Below the pieces are notes generated by a model. It made no database searches and was not told the origin of the DNA. It was given only the letters and a program-made list of their open reading frames with translations. Below are positions 28,370 to 38,401 of a stretch of 64,000 nt of DNA, piece by piece. The stretch comes from Geminocystis sp. NIES-3709 (GTDB lineage Bacteria > Cyanobacteriota > Cyanobacteriia > Cyanobacteriales > Cyanobacteriaceae): contig NZ_AP014821.1 in the NCBI RefSeq assembly GCF_001548115.1, forward strand, positions 2,855,262 through 2,919,261. Reading direction: 5' to 3'. A program made the position numbers and the translations under genes. The stretch's first letter is position 1. Every line of letters starts with the position of its first letter.

Positions 28370-29965
28370 GTGAATAGTAGTAAGAAAAAATCCTTAGCCA
28401 GTATTGCCGGAATAGTCGCTATAGCGACTTTTATTAGTAAAATATTTGGGTTGGTGCGTGAACAAATCGTCGCCGCAGCTTTTGGGGTAGGTATTGTTGT
28501 TAATGCCTATGCTTATGCCTATGTTATTCCCGGATTTTTATTAATTTTGTTAGGAGGCATTAATGGACCATTTCATAGTTCTTTAGTCAGTGTTTTAGCA
28601 AAAAGAGAACAAAAAGAAGCAGCACCCCTGATTGAAACTATTACCACTCTTGTCAGCACGATTTTATTATTAGTCACAATAATTCTTGTTATATATGCTG
28701 ATAAATTCATTGATTTATTAGCTCCCGGATTAGATCCTAATGTGCGAGATATGGCCATTTTACAACTGCAAATTATGGCACCTTTAGCTATTTTTGCTGG
28801 GTTAATTGGGATCGGTTTTGGTAGTTTAAACGCTTCAGATCAATATTGGTTACCAAGTATTAGTCCTTTATTTTCTAGTTTAACTATTGTTATTGGTGTT
28901 GGCGGTTTATTTTGGTTTTTAGGAGATCAAATTAATGCTCCAGAATATATCCAATTTGGCAGTCTAATGTTAGCAGGAACAACTCTTGCTGGTGGTGTTT
29001 GGCAATGGTTAGCACAACAATTAACTCAGATTAAATTAGGCATTAGTACTTTAAAATTACGTTTTGATTGGGGTAGAGAGGGGGTTAATGATGTCATGAA
29101 AGTAATGGCACCGGCAACTCTTTCTTCTGGAATGTTACATATAAATGTTTACACTGATTTATATTTTGCTTCCTATATCGAAAATGCGGCAGCGGCGATG
29201 CGTTATGCTAATTTTATTGTTTTAACTCCTTTGGGCATTATTTCTAATATGATATTAGTGCCTTTTTTGCCAGTGTTTTCTCGTTTAACAAGTCCTGAAA
29301 ATTGGGAAGAATTAAAAGTAAGAATTAGACAAGGACTAATTTTGTCCGCTTTAACAATGCTTCCTCTCACTGCTATTTTTATGGCTTTATCTAATCCTAT
29401 TGTGAGAATTATTTATGAAAGAGGAGTGTTTAAATCTTCTGATTCAGGTATTGTTGCACCAGTATTATTTGCCTATGGTGTGGGAATGTTTTTTTACTTA
29501 GGTAGAGATGTTTTAGTTAGAGTTTTTTATGCTTTAGGTGATGGTCAAACTCCTTTTAAAATTAGTATTGTTAATATTTTTCTTAATGCTATTTTAGATT
29601 ATTTATTAGTTAAAGAATTTGAAACTCAAGGTTTAGTTTACGCTACGATCGGAGTAAATGTACTTTCTACGATCGCCATGATTTGGATTTTACATAAACG
29701 TTTAAATGGATTTCCTTTAAAACAGTGGATTTTTATTTTTACTATCTTAGTAATAGCAACTGTTATTTCTGGTTTTGCTTGTTGGGGAAGTAATGAATTT
29801 TTGTGTTTTTTATGGGGGGAAAAAGGTTTATTAATACAATTAATTAACTTATTTTTATCAAGTTTAATTGCTGTGGGAATTTTCCTCTTATTAATTATGC
29901 CTTTAAAATTACCTGAATTAGAAATTTTATTCTCTAAAGTAAGTGGCAAATTTTCCCGTAGATAA
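28370..29965 (+). CDS. murJ: Lipid II flippase MurJ
   Basis: 531 residues, start GTG 28370. About 14 hydrophobic segments; the family signature runs from SIAGIVAIATFISKIFGLVREQ to FGVGIVVNAYAYAYVIPGF near the N-terminus. Charged residues line the cavity (Arg in FGLVREQ; GRDVLVRVFYALGDGQTPFK). MurJ flips lipid II across the plasma membrane for peptidoglycan synthesis. It is divergent from thrC and convergent with larE. Confidence 0.94.
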   Translation: MNSSKKKSLASIAGIVAIATFISKIFGLVREQIVAAAFGVGIVVNAYAYAYVIPGFLLILLGGINGPFHSSLVSVLAKREQKEAAPLIETITTLVSTILLLVTIILVIYADKFIDLLAPGLDPNVRDMAILQLQIMAPLAIFAGLIGIGFGSLNASDQYWLPSISPLFSSLTIVIGVGGLFWFLGDQINAPEYIQFGSLMLAGTTLAGGVWQWLAQQLTQIKLGISTLKLRFDWGREGVNDVMKVMAPATLSSGMLHINVYTDLYFASYIENAAAAMRYANFIVLTPLGIISNMILVPFLPVFSRLTSPENWEELKVRIRQGLILSALTMLPLTAIFMALSNPIVRIIYERGVFKSSDSGIVAPVLFAYGVGMFFYLGRDVLVRVFYALGDGQTPFKISIVNIFLNAILDYLLVKEFETQGLVYATIGVNVLSTIAMIWILHKRLNGFPLKQWIFIFTILVIATVISGFACWGSNEFLCFLWGEKGLLIQLINLFLSSLIAVGIFLLLIMPLKLPELEILFSKVSGKFSRR

Positions 29966-30013
29966 TTTATATCTTTTCATTTTTAACAACTAAATATAAT
30001 TTTTTACTCGGTT

Positions 30014-30820
30014 TTATTGATTAATAATTTGGTTTAATTTTCCACTGCGATAACCTTCTAAATCAAGAGTAACGTAAGTAAAACCTAGAGATTGAAAATG
30101 ACTAACTATTTCAGGTAAATTTGCTTTCAAAACAAACTCTGTAATTTGTTGCGGTAGTAGTTCAATTCTTGCCGTGTCTCGATCGTACCTGACTCTTAAA
30201 TTACTATATCCTAATTTTCTGAGATAAATTTCTGCTCTGCCAACACGATGTAATTTCTCAAAAGTAATTTCTTCTCCATAGGGAAAACGAGAAGATAGAC
30301 AAGGTTGAGAAGGTTTATCCCACCATGGCAATTCCAAAATTTTCGTCATCTCTCTTACTTCCACTTTAGTTATACCAATTTCGGCTAAAGGCGATCGAAC
30401 TCCTCTTTCTTTTGCCGCTTGAATACCGGGGCGATAGTCTTGTAAATCGTCAGCATTTACTCCATCAATCACATAAGGATAATCTTTTTCTAGGGCAAGA
30501 GGTTTAAGTTTATCATGTAACTCACTCTTACAAAAATAACAACGATTGACAGGATTAGATGTATAGTTTGGATTCTTCATCTCCTCTGTTTCTATCAACT
30601 CATGGTTAATACCTATAATTTGTGCTTGTTGTTGTGCCTCGTCTAATTCTTCCGGTAATAAAGAAGGTGATACTGCTGTAACTGCGATACTTCGATCTCC
30701 CAGCACGTCATAAGCAATTTTTGCCACCAAAGTACTATCAATCCCTCCAGAATAAGCAATTAAAGCCTTATCCATTGACTGAAAAATACTACGCAAGTCT
30801 TTTAATTTTTCTTGAATCAT
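30014..30820 (-). CDS. larE: ATP-dependent sacrificial sulfur transferase LarE-like
   Basis: 268 residues. The ATP pyrophosphatase P-loop SGGIDSTLVAK is at 24-34. Cys94 and Cys97 lie in RCYFCKSELH, and Cys174 in QPCLSSRFPYG matches the position of the sulfur-donating cysteine of LarE. LarE thiolates a pyridinium precursor of the nickel-pincer nucleotide cofactor. No larB, larC or larA lies in the window, so the true substrate is uncertain; the call rests on family sequence. Confidence 0.85.
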   Translation of the reverse strand: MIQEKLKDLRSIFQSMDKALIAYSGGIDSTLVAKIAYDVLGDRSIAVTAVSPSLLPEELDEAQQQAQIIGINHELIETEEMKNPNYTSNPVNRCYFCKSELHDKLKPLALEKDYPYVIDGVNADDLQDYRPGIQAAKERGVRSPLAEIGITKVEVREMTKILELPWWDKPSQPCLSSRFPYGEEITFEKLHRVGRAEIYLRKLGYSNLRVRYDRDTARIELLPQQITEFVLKANLPEIVSHFQSLGFTYVTLDLEGYRSGKLNQIINQ

Positions 30821-31001
30821 AATACGAAAAATATCTATAGTAATTTACAAAAAGATAGTTTGAACCTTTACTCTACCGTACCAAAAAAATTCTCAGATTT
30901 TTCTTAATACTATCCTCTGGAACTTACAGAATATTGCAATGTTTATCCCTTTTTATGTAATAATTCTTAAAGAACTTTTAAGATTTGTTTTACATAACGT
31001 C

Positions 31002-31349
31002 ATGAGTGAAGCCGCCAAAGAAAAAACTTTAGCCGAACAAGCACCGCCGAGTTATGAATGTCGTTCCTGTGGTTATACTTATGTACCTTCTAAGGGTGAT
31101 AGTAAAACTAATATACCAGTAGGTACTTTATTTACAGATTTACCTAGTAACTGGCGTTGTCCTGTATGTGGTTCAAGTCGTACTGCTTTTACTAATATCG
31201 GAGCACAAGATGCACCCTCAGGATTTGCAGAAAATCTAAACTATGGTTTTGGTGTAAATCAATTAACCCCCGGACAAAAAAACCTTCTTATTTTCGGGGC
31301 TTTGGCTTTAGCTATCTTATTCTTTCTCAGTTTATACGGATTGAATTAA
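31002..31349 (+). CDS. rubA: Membrane-anchored rubredoxin RubA
   Basis: 115 residues from ATG 31002; the frame extends 21 codons upstream, but the ATG with MSEAAKEK matches the family N-terminus. A rubredoxin domain with two iron-binding knuckles is present: CRSCGYTY and CPVCGSS. A linker leads to one C-terminal membrane helix (NLLIFGALALAILFFLSLYGL). In oxygenic phototrophs it is needed for photosystem II assembly. It lies directly ahead of ycf48 and psbEFLJ, the conserved order. Confidence 0.94.
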   Translation: MSEAAKEKTLAEQAPPSYECRSCGYTYVPSKGDSKTNIPVGTLFTDLPSNWRCPVCGSSRTAFTNIGAQDAPSGFAENLNYGFGVNQLTPGQKNLLIFGALALAILFFLSLYGLN

Positions 31350-31376
31350 TTAGAAATTATATTTTTGGAAATAACA

Positions 31377-32378
31377 ATGAATTTTTTATTCGATCGACTC
31401 AAACAAATTTTACTATTAGTAATAGTCGGTTTTCTCTGTGTAAGTTGTTCTAATGTACCATCTATCAGTGAAAACCCATGGAAATATATCAACTTAGATA
31501 CCGATGCAATTTTAGCAGATCTAGCTTTTACCAGTGATTCTAATCACGGTTGGTTAGTCGGCACAAAAGCTACCTTGTTTGAAACTAATGACGGTGGCGA
31601 TACTTGGCAACCAAAAACCATTGATCTAGGGGAAGAAAAAGTTAGTTTTACTGGGATTAGCTTTAATGATAACGAGGGTTGGATTACAGGACAACCTAAC
31701 GTATTGTTACACACAGCTAACGGTGGTGAAACTTGGGAGCGTATTCCTTTAAGTGATAAACTTCCGGGTATTCCTTATGATATTATTGCCCTTGCTCCTG
31801 ATACCGCAGAAATGGTCACAAATTTAGGGGCTATTTATAAAACCACTGATGGTGGTAAAAGTTGGAAAGGCTTAGTTGAAGGTGCCGTGGGCGTTGCCAG
31901 AAGTATTAATCGTTCTGCTGATGGTAAGTATGTCGCAGTTAGTGCTAGAGGTAATTTCTATTCCACATGGCAACCCGGAGATACGGAATGGACTCCCCAT
32001 AACAGAACTTCTTCAAAAAGATTACAGAATATGGGCTTTTTTGATGATGATCGACTATGGTTGATAGCTAGAGGCGGACAAATTCAACTCAGTCAATCTC
32101 AAGATTTAGAAAATTGGGATGAACCGATTAACCCTGAATATTCTGCCAGTTGGGGATTCTTAGACTTAGCTACTAGACAAGGTGATGAGGTTTGGGTTGC
32201 TGGAGGAAGTGGTAATCTTCTCGTTAGTCGTGATGGTGGTTTAACATGGGAAAAAGATCGAGAAATTGAGTCTGTACCCTCTAACTTATATAAAATCGTT
32301 TTTCTTGATCCCGATCGAGGTTTTGTTTTAGGAGAGCGTGGTGTTCTGTTAAAATATAATACTCAGAATGCGGTCTAA
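31377..32378 (+). CDS. ycf48: Photosystem II assembly factor Ycf48 (HCF136 homologue)
   Basis: 333 residues from ATG 31377 (a TTG four codons earlier is less likely). The lipoprotein signal peptide ends in a lipobox LCVSC, so a lumenal lipoprotein is expected. The rest is a seven-bladed beta propeller; BNR/Asp-box motifs recur ([31 protein letters not shown]). The Arg-rich patch typical of cyanobacterial Ycf48 is in SSKRLQNMG. It helps insert D1 during PSII assembly and repair. It is followed by psbE at 62 bp. Confidence 0.95.
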   Translation: MNFLFDRLKQILLLVIVGFLCVSCSNVPSISENPWKYINLDTDAILADLAFTSDSNHGWLVGTKATLFETNDGGDTWQPKTIDLGEEKVSFTGISFNDNEGWITGQPNVLLHTANGGETWERIPLSDKLPGIPYDIIALAPDTAEMVTNLGAIYKTTDGGKSWKGLVEGAVGVARSINRSADGKYVAVSARGNFYSTWQPGDTEWTPHNRTSSKRLQNMGFFDDDRLWLIARGGQIQLSQSQDLENWDEPINPEYSASWGFLDLATRQGDEVWVAGGSGNLLVSRDGGLTWEKDREIESVPSNLYKIVFLDPDRGFVLGERGVLLKYNTQNAV

Positions 32379-32440
32379 GTTAAGTCGCAAATGTTGTACA
32401 TTAGTTAAATAGTAAAAAAAATTTAGGAGGCAATGCTTTT

Positions 32441-32686
32441 ATGGCTGGAGATACAGGTGAACGTCCATTTACTGATATTGTAACCAGTGTGCGTTATTGG
32501 GTTATCCATAGTATCACTATTCCCATGCTTTTTATCGCTGGTTGGTTATTTGTAAGTACTGGTTTAGCTTATGATGCTTTTGGTACTCCCCGCCCTAATG
32601 AATATTTCACTCAAACCCGTGAGGAATTACCAATTATCAGCGATCGTTATAAAGCAAGTCAACAAGTCGAACAATTTAGTAAATAG
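32441..32686 (+). CDS. psbE: Cytochrome b559 subunit alpha
   Basis: 81 residues. [23 protein letters not shown] carries the axial heme ligand His23, followed by a single membrane helix ([18 protein letters not shown]) and the lumenal tail [12 protein letters not shown]. It forms heterodimeric heme protein with PsbF at the PSII core. An AGGAGG site precedes the ATG. First gene of psbEFLJ. Confidence 0.98.
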   Translation: MAGDTGERPFTDIVTSVRYWVIHSITIPMLFIAGWLFVSTGLAYDAFGTPRPNEYFTQTREELPIISDRYKASQQVEQFSK

Positions 32687-32706
32687 ATAAAAAAGGTAAA
32701 TAAAAT

Positions 32707-32838
32707 ATGACTAATAGTCCTAATCAACCAATTTCATATCCTATTTTTACTGTCAGATGGTTAGCCGTACATACTTTAGCCGTACCTTCTGTATTTTTCA
32801 TCGGTGCGATTACCGCCATGCAATTTATTCAACGATAG
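32707..32838 (+). CDS. psbF: Cytochrome b559 subunit beta
   Basis: 43 residues: [20 protein letters not shown], then [13 protein letters not shown] with heme ligand His22 and one membrane helix, ending AMQFIQR. It pairs with PsbE to bind heme in photosystem II. It lies 20 bp after psbE and 9 bp before psbL. Confidence 0.97.
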   Translation: MTNSPNQPISYPIFTVRWLAVHTLAVPSVFFIGAITAMQFIQR

Positions 32839-32847
32839 GAGAGAACA

Positions 32848-32967
32848 ATGGACAGAAATCAAAATCCGAACAGACAAAGTGTAGAATTAAACCGTACTTC
32901 CCTTTATTTGGGTTTATTATTTATTGCGGTGCTTGGTGTTTTATTCTCTAGCTATTTCTTTAACTAA
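32848..32967 (+). CDS. psbL: Photosystem II reaction centre protein L
   Basis: 39 residues. The charged N-terminus [20 protein letters not shown] precedes one membrane helix ending VLFSSYFFN. It supports PSII dimerisation and QA function. The gene lies between psbF and psbJ with a GGAGAG ribosome site. Confidence 0.97.
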   Translation: MDRNQNPNRQSVELNRTSLYLGLLFIAVLGVLFSSYFFN

Positions 32968-32999
32968 AAACTAATTTAACTAATATAGGAGGTTTGATC

Positions 33000-33116
33000 A
33001 TGGGAGAAGCAAGAATCCCTTTGTGGATTGTTGGCACAGTAGCCGGAATGGGTGTTTTAACTGTAGTGGCATTATTTTTCTATGGTGCTTATGCTGGTTT
33101 AGGTTCTTCATTATAA
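33000..33116 (+). CDS. psbJ: Photosystem II reaction centre protein J
   Basis: 38 residues: [20 protein letters not shown] and the rest of one membrane helix, ending [10 protein letters not shown]. It modulates electron transfer at QB and PSII assembly. An AGGAGG site lies ahead of the ATG. It is the last gene of the operon, followed by a terminator. Confidence 0.97.
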   Translation: MGEARIPLWIVGTVAGMGVLTVVALFFYGAYAGLGSSL

Positions 33117-33153
33117 TTTAGTTTTTGAAAAATTAAATAATTGATCGGAAACT

Positions 33154-33184
33154 GCTCTGGAATTAAATTCTGGGGCGTTTTTTT
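33154..33184 (+). terminator. Intrinsic terminator of rubA-ycf48-psbEFLJ
   Basis: GCTCTGGAATT (33154-33164) pairs over up to 11 positions, three of them G-U, with AATTCTGGGGC (33166-33176); the central bases form the loop. It is followed by G and seven T (33178-33184). It lies 37 bp after the psbJ stop. Confidence 0.8.
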
Positions 33185-33821
33185 GTCCTAAAATTTAATA
33201 CTTTCAATAAACACTAAATTTTATTATTTCCAGATAACTTTGGTTCTAAAGGTGATAAACTTAAAACTTATAACAAAATGTAGCAGTGCACAGAACGTTA
33301 GTATTGAATTTGAATACCATAAAATAGCTTAATCACCGTGATTCAATTCATCGAAATCGGTGGTTTTCCCTAAAGGTAGAAACTATCTTATTCAAAATCA
33401 TAGTAAAAGTTTTCTGTCATAATTTAAAAATTCATTATATAACTAAGCTAAATTATTTATCCTATTGATAATTTATCTCTTTTCTCTCAGAAAAAGGATC
33501 ATAACAATTTGCATAATTAAATTGGCGTAGATTATGATTATTTATTATTGAATTGTATTTATAATTTATTTTATTTAGTTCTTGCAATTAAACATAAATA
33601 TAACAGTCTCTTTTGGATTTGTGCAAATCAAATATTAACAAAAATGCTAAACGTCTTATATCTATATAGAACAATTCCTATAGTATAAATAAGACTTTTA
33701 TACATTGTTTTAAGCAAATAATTGCATTAAATCGAATTTTTCATATAAGTAAATTTTAAATAAAATTATTAATTAACCCTTTAAGTAAAATTTTTCAATC
33801 ATTGATTTTAGTTTATTAAAT
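33185..33821. other. AT-rich intergenic region (637 bp)
   Basis: No open reading frame with coding character on either strand. One dyad is AATCACCG (33331-33338) / CGGTGGTT (33358-33365) with a 19-nt loop. The region carries the start signals of the SNF2 gene, but no clear promoter was placed. A small RNA is possible but not supported. Confidence 0.45.
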
Positions 33822-36800
33822 ATGTCAACTTTACATGGTAGTTTTTTAATAAAAAATAAAGAGAAATATTTTTTTATTTGGAGTGAGGCTTGGAAGCAAT
33901 TAGAAAAGGAAAAATATGATTTAGAAGCAGAATATTTATATGTTTACCCTTTTTTAATAGATAACCCAAATCAACTATATTCATTATTAAAAGAGAATAA
34001 CTATCATAATGTTTGTGAAGAAAATATAGATAAATTAGAATCAAAATGGCAATGGGAAATGGTATTATTTCCATCTCAAAAAAAACCTAAATCTAAAACT
34101 GTTATTCCTCTTTTATATGAACATTATGTAACTATTCCTAATAAATTAAGTACAGTTATTTTATATCCTTGGGAAGTAGGCGGATTTAAACTTAATGTAC
34201 AGGAATTATTAGGTTTTTTGGCAAAATTACCCTTAAGTAAAGTTGATCATGTTGGTTGCGATTTAAGATTTTGGAGTCATATTTATCGTTGGGGTTTAGA
34301 CTTAATTTGTCGTCGTAAATTTCTCCCCGGAATAGATGAAAAAAATCATAGTTTTTGGCAACCTCTATTAGATAGTAATATTGATCAAAGTAGATTAACC
34401 CATTTTATCCAATCAATGCCTTCAATGAGTCGTTGTTATGTGGAATCAGAAGATGATCCAATTATTCCTCAACAACAAATAATTTTAGATTTTCTTCGCA
34501 CAATTTTAGATGCTCAAATTCGTCAATTATTATCAAATATTTCTTTGAGTAATAATAGTGATATTACTATTCAATCATGGCTAGAATCATTAAATAATAA
34601 GGAAAAACAGAGTTTTAATTTATCTTCTCTTGATAGTAAAAGATTAAAAACTGCTTTCGATAATTGGACATTACCAATACAAGATAACTTAATTACTTCA
34701 GATTTTCAATTAATTAAAAAACAGTACCGAATTTGTTTTAAATTACAACCCCCTATTGCTACACATCAAACTGATAATTATGATAATTGGTGTTTAAATT
34801 ATTATTTACAAGCATTAGATAATCCTGATTTTTTAGTCGCAACAGAAAAAGTTTGGCAACACCCTAATCCTGATTTACAAATAGACGATCGAGTAATAGA
34901 AAATCCTCAAGAAATAGTGTTAAAAGGATTAGGATTAGCCAGTAGATTTTATGAACCGATCGCCGAAAGTTTATCAGAATCTATGCCTAATTTCTGTAAA
35001 TTAAACGCCATTTCGGCTTATCAATTTATTCGAGGTGTAGTGTGGCAGTTACAGGATAATGGTTTAGGCGTCATTTTACCACAAGGTTTAAATAGTGGCG
35101 TTGATGAACAACGTTTAGGAGTTAAAATTGAAGCGAAAGTTAACCTTAAAAAAGGTGAAAGATTAAACTTAAATACCCTTTTAAACTACAACTTAAAAGT
35201 TGCTGTAGGAGATAAGACTTTAACACAAAAAGAATTTCATAATTTATTAGCTCAAAAATCTCCTTTAGTGGAAATTGATGGGCAGTGGTTAGCTTTACAA
35301 CCGGCTGATGTTAAAGCCGCAGAAGACATCTTAAATCAAGCAGAAAATAATATTAATTTAACCGTAGAAGATGCTTTAAGATTAAGTAGTGGTAATGGAG
35401 AAACGATCGCCAAATTACCTGTTATTGCCTTTGAAAGTAGTGGAGCATTGGCTGATTTAATTAATAGTATTAATGATAATCAAAAAATTAATATCTTACC
35501 AACTCCGAAAGGTTTTGAAGGTAACTTAAGAGAATATCAAAAAGCTGGATTTAGTTGGTTATATTTTCTGGAAAAATGGAATTTAGGTGCTTGTTTAGCT
35601 GATGATATGGGATTAGGTAAAACGATTCAATTAATTGCTTTTTTACTGACTTTAAAAGAACAAGAATTATTAACAAAACCTAATCTTATTGTTTGTCCTA
35701 CGTCTGTATTGAATAATTGGGAAAGAGAGATCAAGAAATTTGCACCATCTTTAAAAGCAATTATTCATCATGGGGAACAAAGAAGTAAAGGAAAAGAGTT
35801 TCTTAAAGAAGCTGAAAAAATTGATATTATTATTACCAGTTATGCCCTAATTTATCGTGATTTTGACACTTTAAATATGGTAGAATGGCAAGGAGTTATT
35901 CTTGATGAAGCTCAAAATATTAAAAATCCTCAAGCGAAACAAACTCAAGCAGTACAAGACTTAAAATCAGAATTTAGAATTGCTTTAACAGGAACTCCTG
36001 TAGAAAATCGTCTCTCAGAATTATGGTCAATTTTACAATTTTTAAATCCAGGATATTTGGGAACACAACAATTTTTTCAACGACGTTTTACTATCCCCAT
36101 CGAAAAATATGGAGATCAACATTCTTTACAAATTTTACGATCGCTTGTGCAACCTTTCATCTTACGTCGTTTGAAAACAGACAAAAATATTATTCAAGAT
36201 TTACCAGAAAAACAGGAGATGAATGTTTATTGTGGTTTATCTAGTGAACAAGCCCAATTATATCAAAATTTAGTTGATGAATCTTTAGAAAAAATTAATG
36301 AAACCACGGGAATTAAACGTCATGGATTAGTGTTAACTTTATTGATGAGATTAAAACAAGTATGCAATCATCCTGCCCATTTATTAAAAGAAGAAAAACT
36401 CGATTTTTCTCCTAGATCTGGTAAATTATTAAGATTAGAAGAGATGTTAGAAGAAGTAGTTGCAGAAGGAGATCGAAGTTTAATATTTACTCAATTTACA
36501 GAGTGGGGAAATCTATTACAGCCCTATTTAAAGCAAAAGCTAGGGGTAGAAGTACTGTTTTTATCGGGGAGTACAAAAATTGAAAAACGTCAAGAAATGG
36601 TCGATCGTTTTCAAAATGATCCTCAAGGACCACCTATTTTTATCTTATCTTTAAAAGCTGGGGGAACGGGATTAAATTTAACAAAAGCAAATCATGTTTT
36701 TCATTACGATCGATGGTGGAATCCTGCGGTAGAAAATCAAGCAACCGATCGAGCTTTTCGTATAGGACAAAAACAAAATGTCCAAGTCCATAAATTCGTT

Positions 36801-36956
36801 TGTAGTGGAACATTAGAAGAAAAAATTAATGATATTTTAGAAAGTAAAAAACAACTCGCAGAACAAACAATTAATACAGGAGAAGACTGGTTAACAGATT
36901 TAGATACAGATCAATTAAGAAATTTATTAGTGTTAGAAAGAAATGCTATATTATAG
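33822..36956 (+). CDS. SNF2-family DEAD/DEAH helicase
   Basis: 1044 residues. The N-terminal half (about 1-480) holds the bacterial SNF2-associated region found in HepA/RapA-like proteins of cyanobacteria. The ATPase core starts near LREYQKAGFSWLYFLEKW. Motif I is DDMGLGKTIQ, motif II DEAQ (VILDEAQNIKN), motif III LTGTPVENRLSELW; the C-terminal RecA lobe has motif V LKAGGTGLNLT and motif VI DRAFRIGQ. Such proteins translocate on double-stranded DNA and remodel nucleoprotein complexes; the partner is unknown. It is a single gene between two long AT-rich spacers. Confidence 0.93.
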   Translation: MSTLHGSFLIKNKEKYFFIWSEAWKQLEKEKYDLEAEYLYVYPFLIDNPNQLYSLLKENNYHNVCEENIDKLESKWQWEMVLFPSQKKPKSKTVIPLLYEHYVTIPNKLSTVILYPWEVGGFKLNVQELLGFLAKLPLSKVDHVGCDLRFWSHIYRWGLDLICRRKFLPGIDEKNHSFWQPLLDSNIDQSRLTHFIQSMPSMSRCYVESEDDPIIPQQQIILDFLRTILDAQIRQLLSNISLSNNSDITIQSWLESLNNKEKQSFNLSSLDSKRLKTAFDNWTLPIQDNLITSDFQLIKKQYRICFKLQPPIATHQTDNYDNWCLNYYLQALDNPDFLVATEKVWQHPNPDLQIDDRVIENPQEIVLKGLGLASRFYEPIAESLSESMPNFCKLNAISAYQFIRGVVWQLQDNGLGVILPQGLNSGVDEQRLGVKIEAKVNLKKGERLNLNTLLNYNLKVAVGDKTLTQKEFHNLLAQKSPLVEIDGQWLALQPADVKAAEDILNQAENNINLTVEDALRLSSGNGETIAKLPVIAFESSGALADLINSINDNQKINILPTPKGFEGNLREYQKAGFSWLYFLEKWNLGACLADDMGLGKTIQLIAFLLTLKEQELLTKPNLIVCPTSVLNNWEREIKKFAPSLKAIIHHGEQRSKGKEFLKEAEKIDIIITSYALIYRDFDTLNMVEWQGVILDEAQNIKNPQAKQTQAVQDLKSEFRIALTGTPVENRLSELWSILQFLNPGYLGTQQFFQRRFTIPIEKYGDQHSLQILRSLVQPFILRRLKTDKNIIQDLPEKQEMNVYCGLSSEQAQLYQNLVDESLEKINETTGIKRHGLVLTLLMRLKQVCNHPAHLLKEEKLDFSPRSGKLLRLEEMLEEVVAEGDRSLIFTQFTEWGNLLQPYLKQKLGVEVLFLSGSTKIEKRQEMVDRFQNDPQGPPIFILSLKAGGTGLNLTKANHVFHYDRWWNPAVENQATDRAFRIGQKQNVQVHKFVCSGTLEEKINDILESKKQLAEQTINTGEDWLTDLDTDQLRNLLVLERNAIL

Positions 36957-36981
36957 CGTTATCACATATCTTAAAATATGC

Positions 36982-36987
36982 TATAAT
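36982..36987 (+). promoter_or_regulatory. -10 box of tRNA-Pro gene
   Basis: TATAAT (36982-36987) lies 13 bp before the first base of the tRNA, in the 45 bp between the SNF2 stop and the tRNA. No convincing -35 was seen. Confidence 0.5.
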
Positions 36988-37000
36988 ATTATGGCATTAA

Positions 37001-37074
<74 letters not shown>

Positions 37075-37426
37075 TTTCTCCAAAATCTTTATTTACTATA
37101 GATTTTAGATTTTTTGTATTTAAGCTCTAGTGACTAAATCATAAATCATTGAAAATTAAAAGTTAAACTATATTACAACATCAAAAACGAAAAGACTAGA
37201 TTATGTAATATAAAATTATTTGTGAAGATATGGAAAAGGAAAAAGTATTTATAATTGAGACAAACTGTTTCTAAATTGATTTTAGAAAATTTTTAACTAA
37301 ATTTAATTGTTTTGTAGCTACGATTTTGAGCACTTTATTTTTCAAGGTTTTGTACATCGAACTGAGGTAATAACCTATCTTCACCAAAACGTTTTTTCAG
37401 TAAACTTTATTTAATTTTGTATTTTT
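37075..37426. other. Intergenic region with a dispersed-repeat copy (352 bp)
   Basis: No gene. At 37355-37373 it contains CATCGAACTGAGGTAATAA, a copy of the ACCTSAGTTCGA repeat family (reverse orientation), preceded by TCAAGGTTTTGTA which also matches other copies. Confidence 0.5.
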
Positions 37427-38320
37427 ATGATACGCTCTCCATTTTTACAAAAAGGTGACAATTTATTAGCGATCGCACCTAGTGGAACATTAAGGCAAAA
37501 AGAAAAAGAGAAATTTGAGCAAGGGTTAGAAATTTGGCAAAAAAATGGTTATAACATCGTATTAGAAAAAAATTATTTTGAACAAGAAGGTTATTTGGCA
37601 GGAAAAGATCAAATTCGTCGATTAGCTTTAAAAGAAGCATGGCTTAATCCCAAATATAAAGGAATTATTTGTGTTAGAGGTGGTTATGGTGGTGCTAGAT
37701 TATTGGAAAATTGGCAGTGGGATTCTATTGCTAAGACAAAATGGTTAATCGGTTTTTCTGACATAACTAGCTTATTGTGGAGTTTATACAATCAAGGAAT
37801 TATCAGCGTTCATGGTGCAGTATTAACTACATTGGTGGAAGAATCTCCAGAATCACTACAACGATTATTTGACTATCTGGAAGGAAAATCTCTGAAACCT
37901 TTATACGGAAATGGTTGGGGTAATGGTAAAGCAAAAGGAAGACTTTTAGCTGGTAATTTGACGGTTGCAACCCATTTACTCGGTACAAATATTTGTCCAG
38001 ACCTTGATAATGTAATATTAGCTTTTGAAGATGTACAAGAAGCTCCTTATCGTCTCGATCGAATGTTAACCCAATGGCGATTAATGGGAATGTTTCAAAA
38101 AGTTAAAGGTATTCTTTTAGGTAGGTTTAGCGATTGTAATCCTCCTCCAAATCTTCCGAGTTGGAATGTCAATGAAGTTCTAGTCGATCGACTCCAAGAT
38201 CTTAATATTCCCATTATAAGTGACTTACCTTTCGGTCATGACGGCGTAAATAACTGTTTGCCAGTGGGAGAGTTGGTAGAAATAGATGGCGATCGTGGAG
38301 AAGTTCATTTTCATATATAA
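37427..38320 (+). CDS. ldcA: Murein tetrapeptide LD-carboxypeptidase (peptidase S66)
   Basis: 297 residues. S66 family features: the N-terminal nucleophile-elbow region CVRGGYGGARLL and GFSDITSLLWSL with the catalytic serine, the glutamate in LAFEDVQEAPYRLDRML and the histidine in LPFGHDGVNNCLPVG. It removes the terminal D-Ala from murein tetrapeptides during peptidoglycan recycling, in the cytoplasm. It is transcribed toward ftsH and the two share one intergenic terminator region. Confidence 0.92.
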   Translation: MIRSPFLQKGDNLLAIAPSGTLRQKEKEKFEQGLEIWQKNGYNIVLEKNYFEQEGYLAGKDQIRRLALKEAWLNPKYKGIICVRGGYGGARLLENWQWDSIAKTKWLIGFSDITSLLWSLYNQGIISVHGAVLTTLVEESPESLQRLFDYLEGKSLKPLYGNGWGNGKAKGRLLAGNLTVATHLLGTNICPDLDNVILAFEDVQEAPYRLDRMLTQWRLMGMFQKVKGILLGRFSDCNPPPNLPSWNVNEVLVDRLQDLNIPIISDLPFGHDGVNNCLPVGELVEIDGDRGEVHFHI

Positions 38321-38326
38321 GTCAAC

Positions 38327-38348
38327 AAAAAAAGGGGCTTAAGCCCCT
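38327..38348 (-). terminator. Intrinsic terminator of ftsH
   Basis: A perfect palindrome AGGGGCTT/AAGCCCCT (38333-38348); on the minus strand it is followed by a T-run (complement of 38327-38332). It terminates ftsH and could block read-through from ldcA as well, though the plus side has no T-run. Confidence 0.8.
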
Positions 38349-38401
38349 AACTCTAAGATTTATCTAATTTTTTCATTCATATTCAGTTGAAATCAAAGCA
38401 A

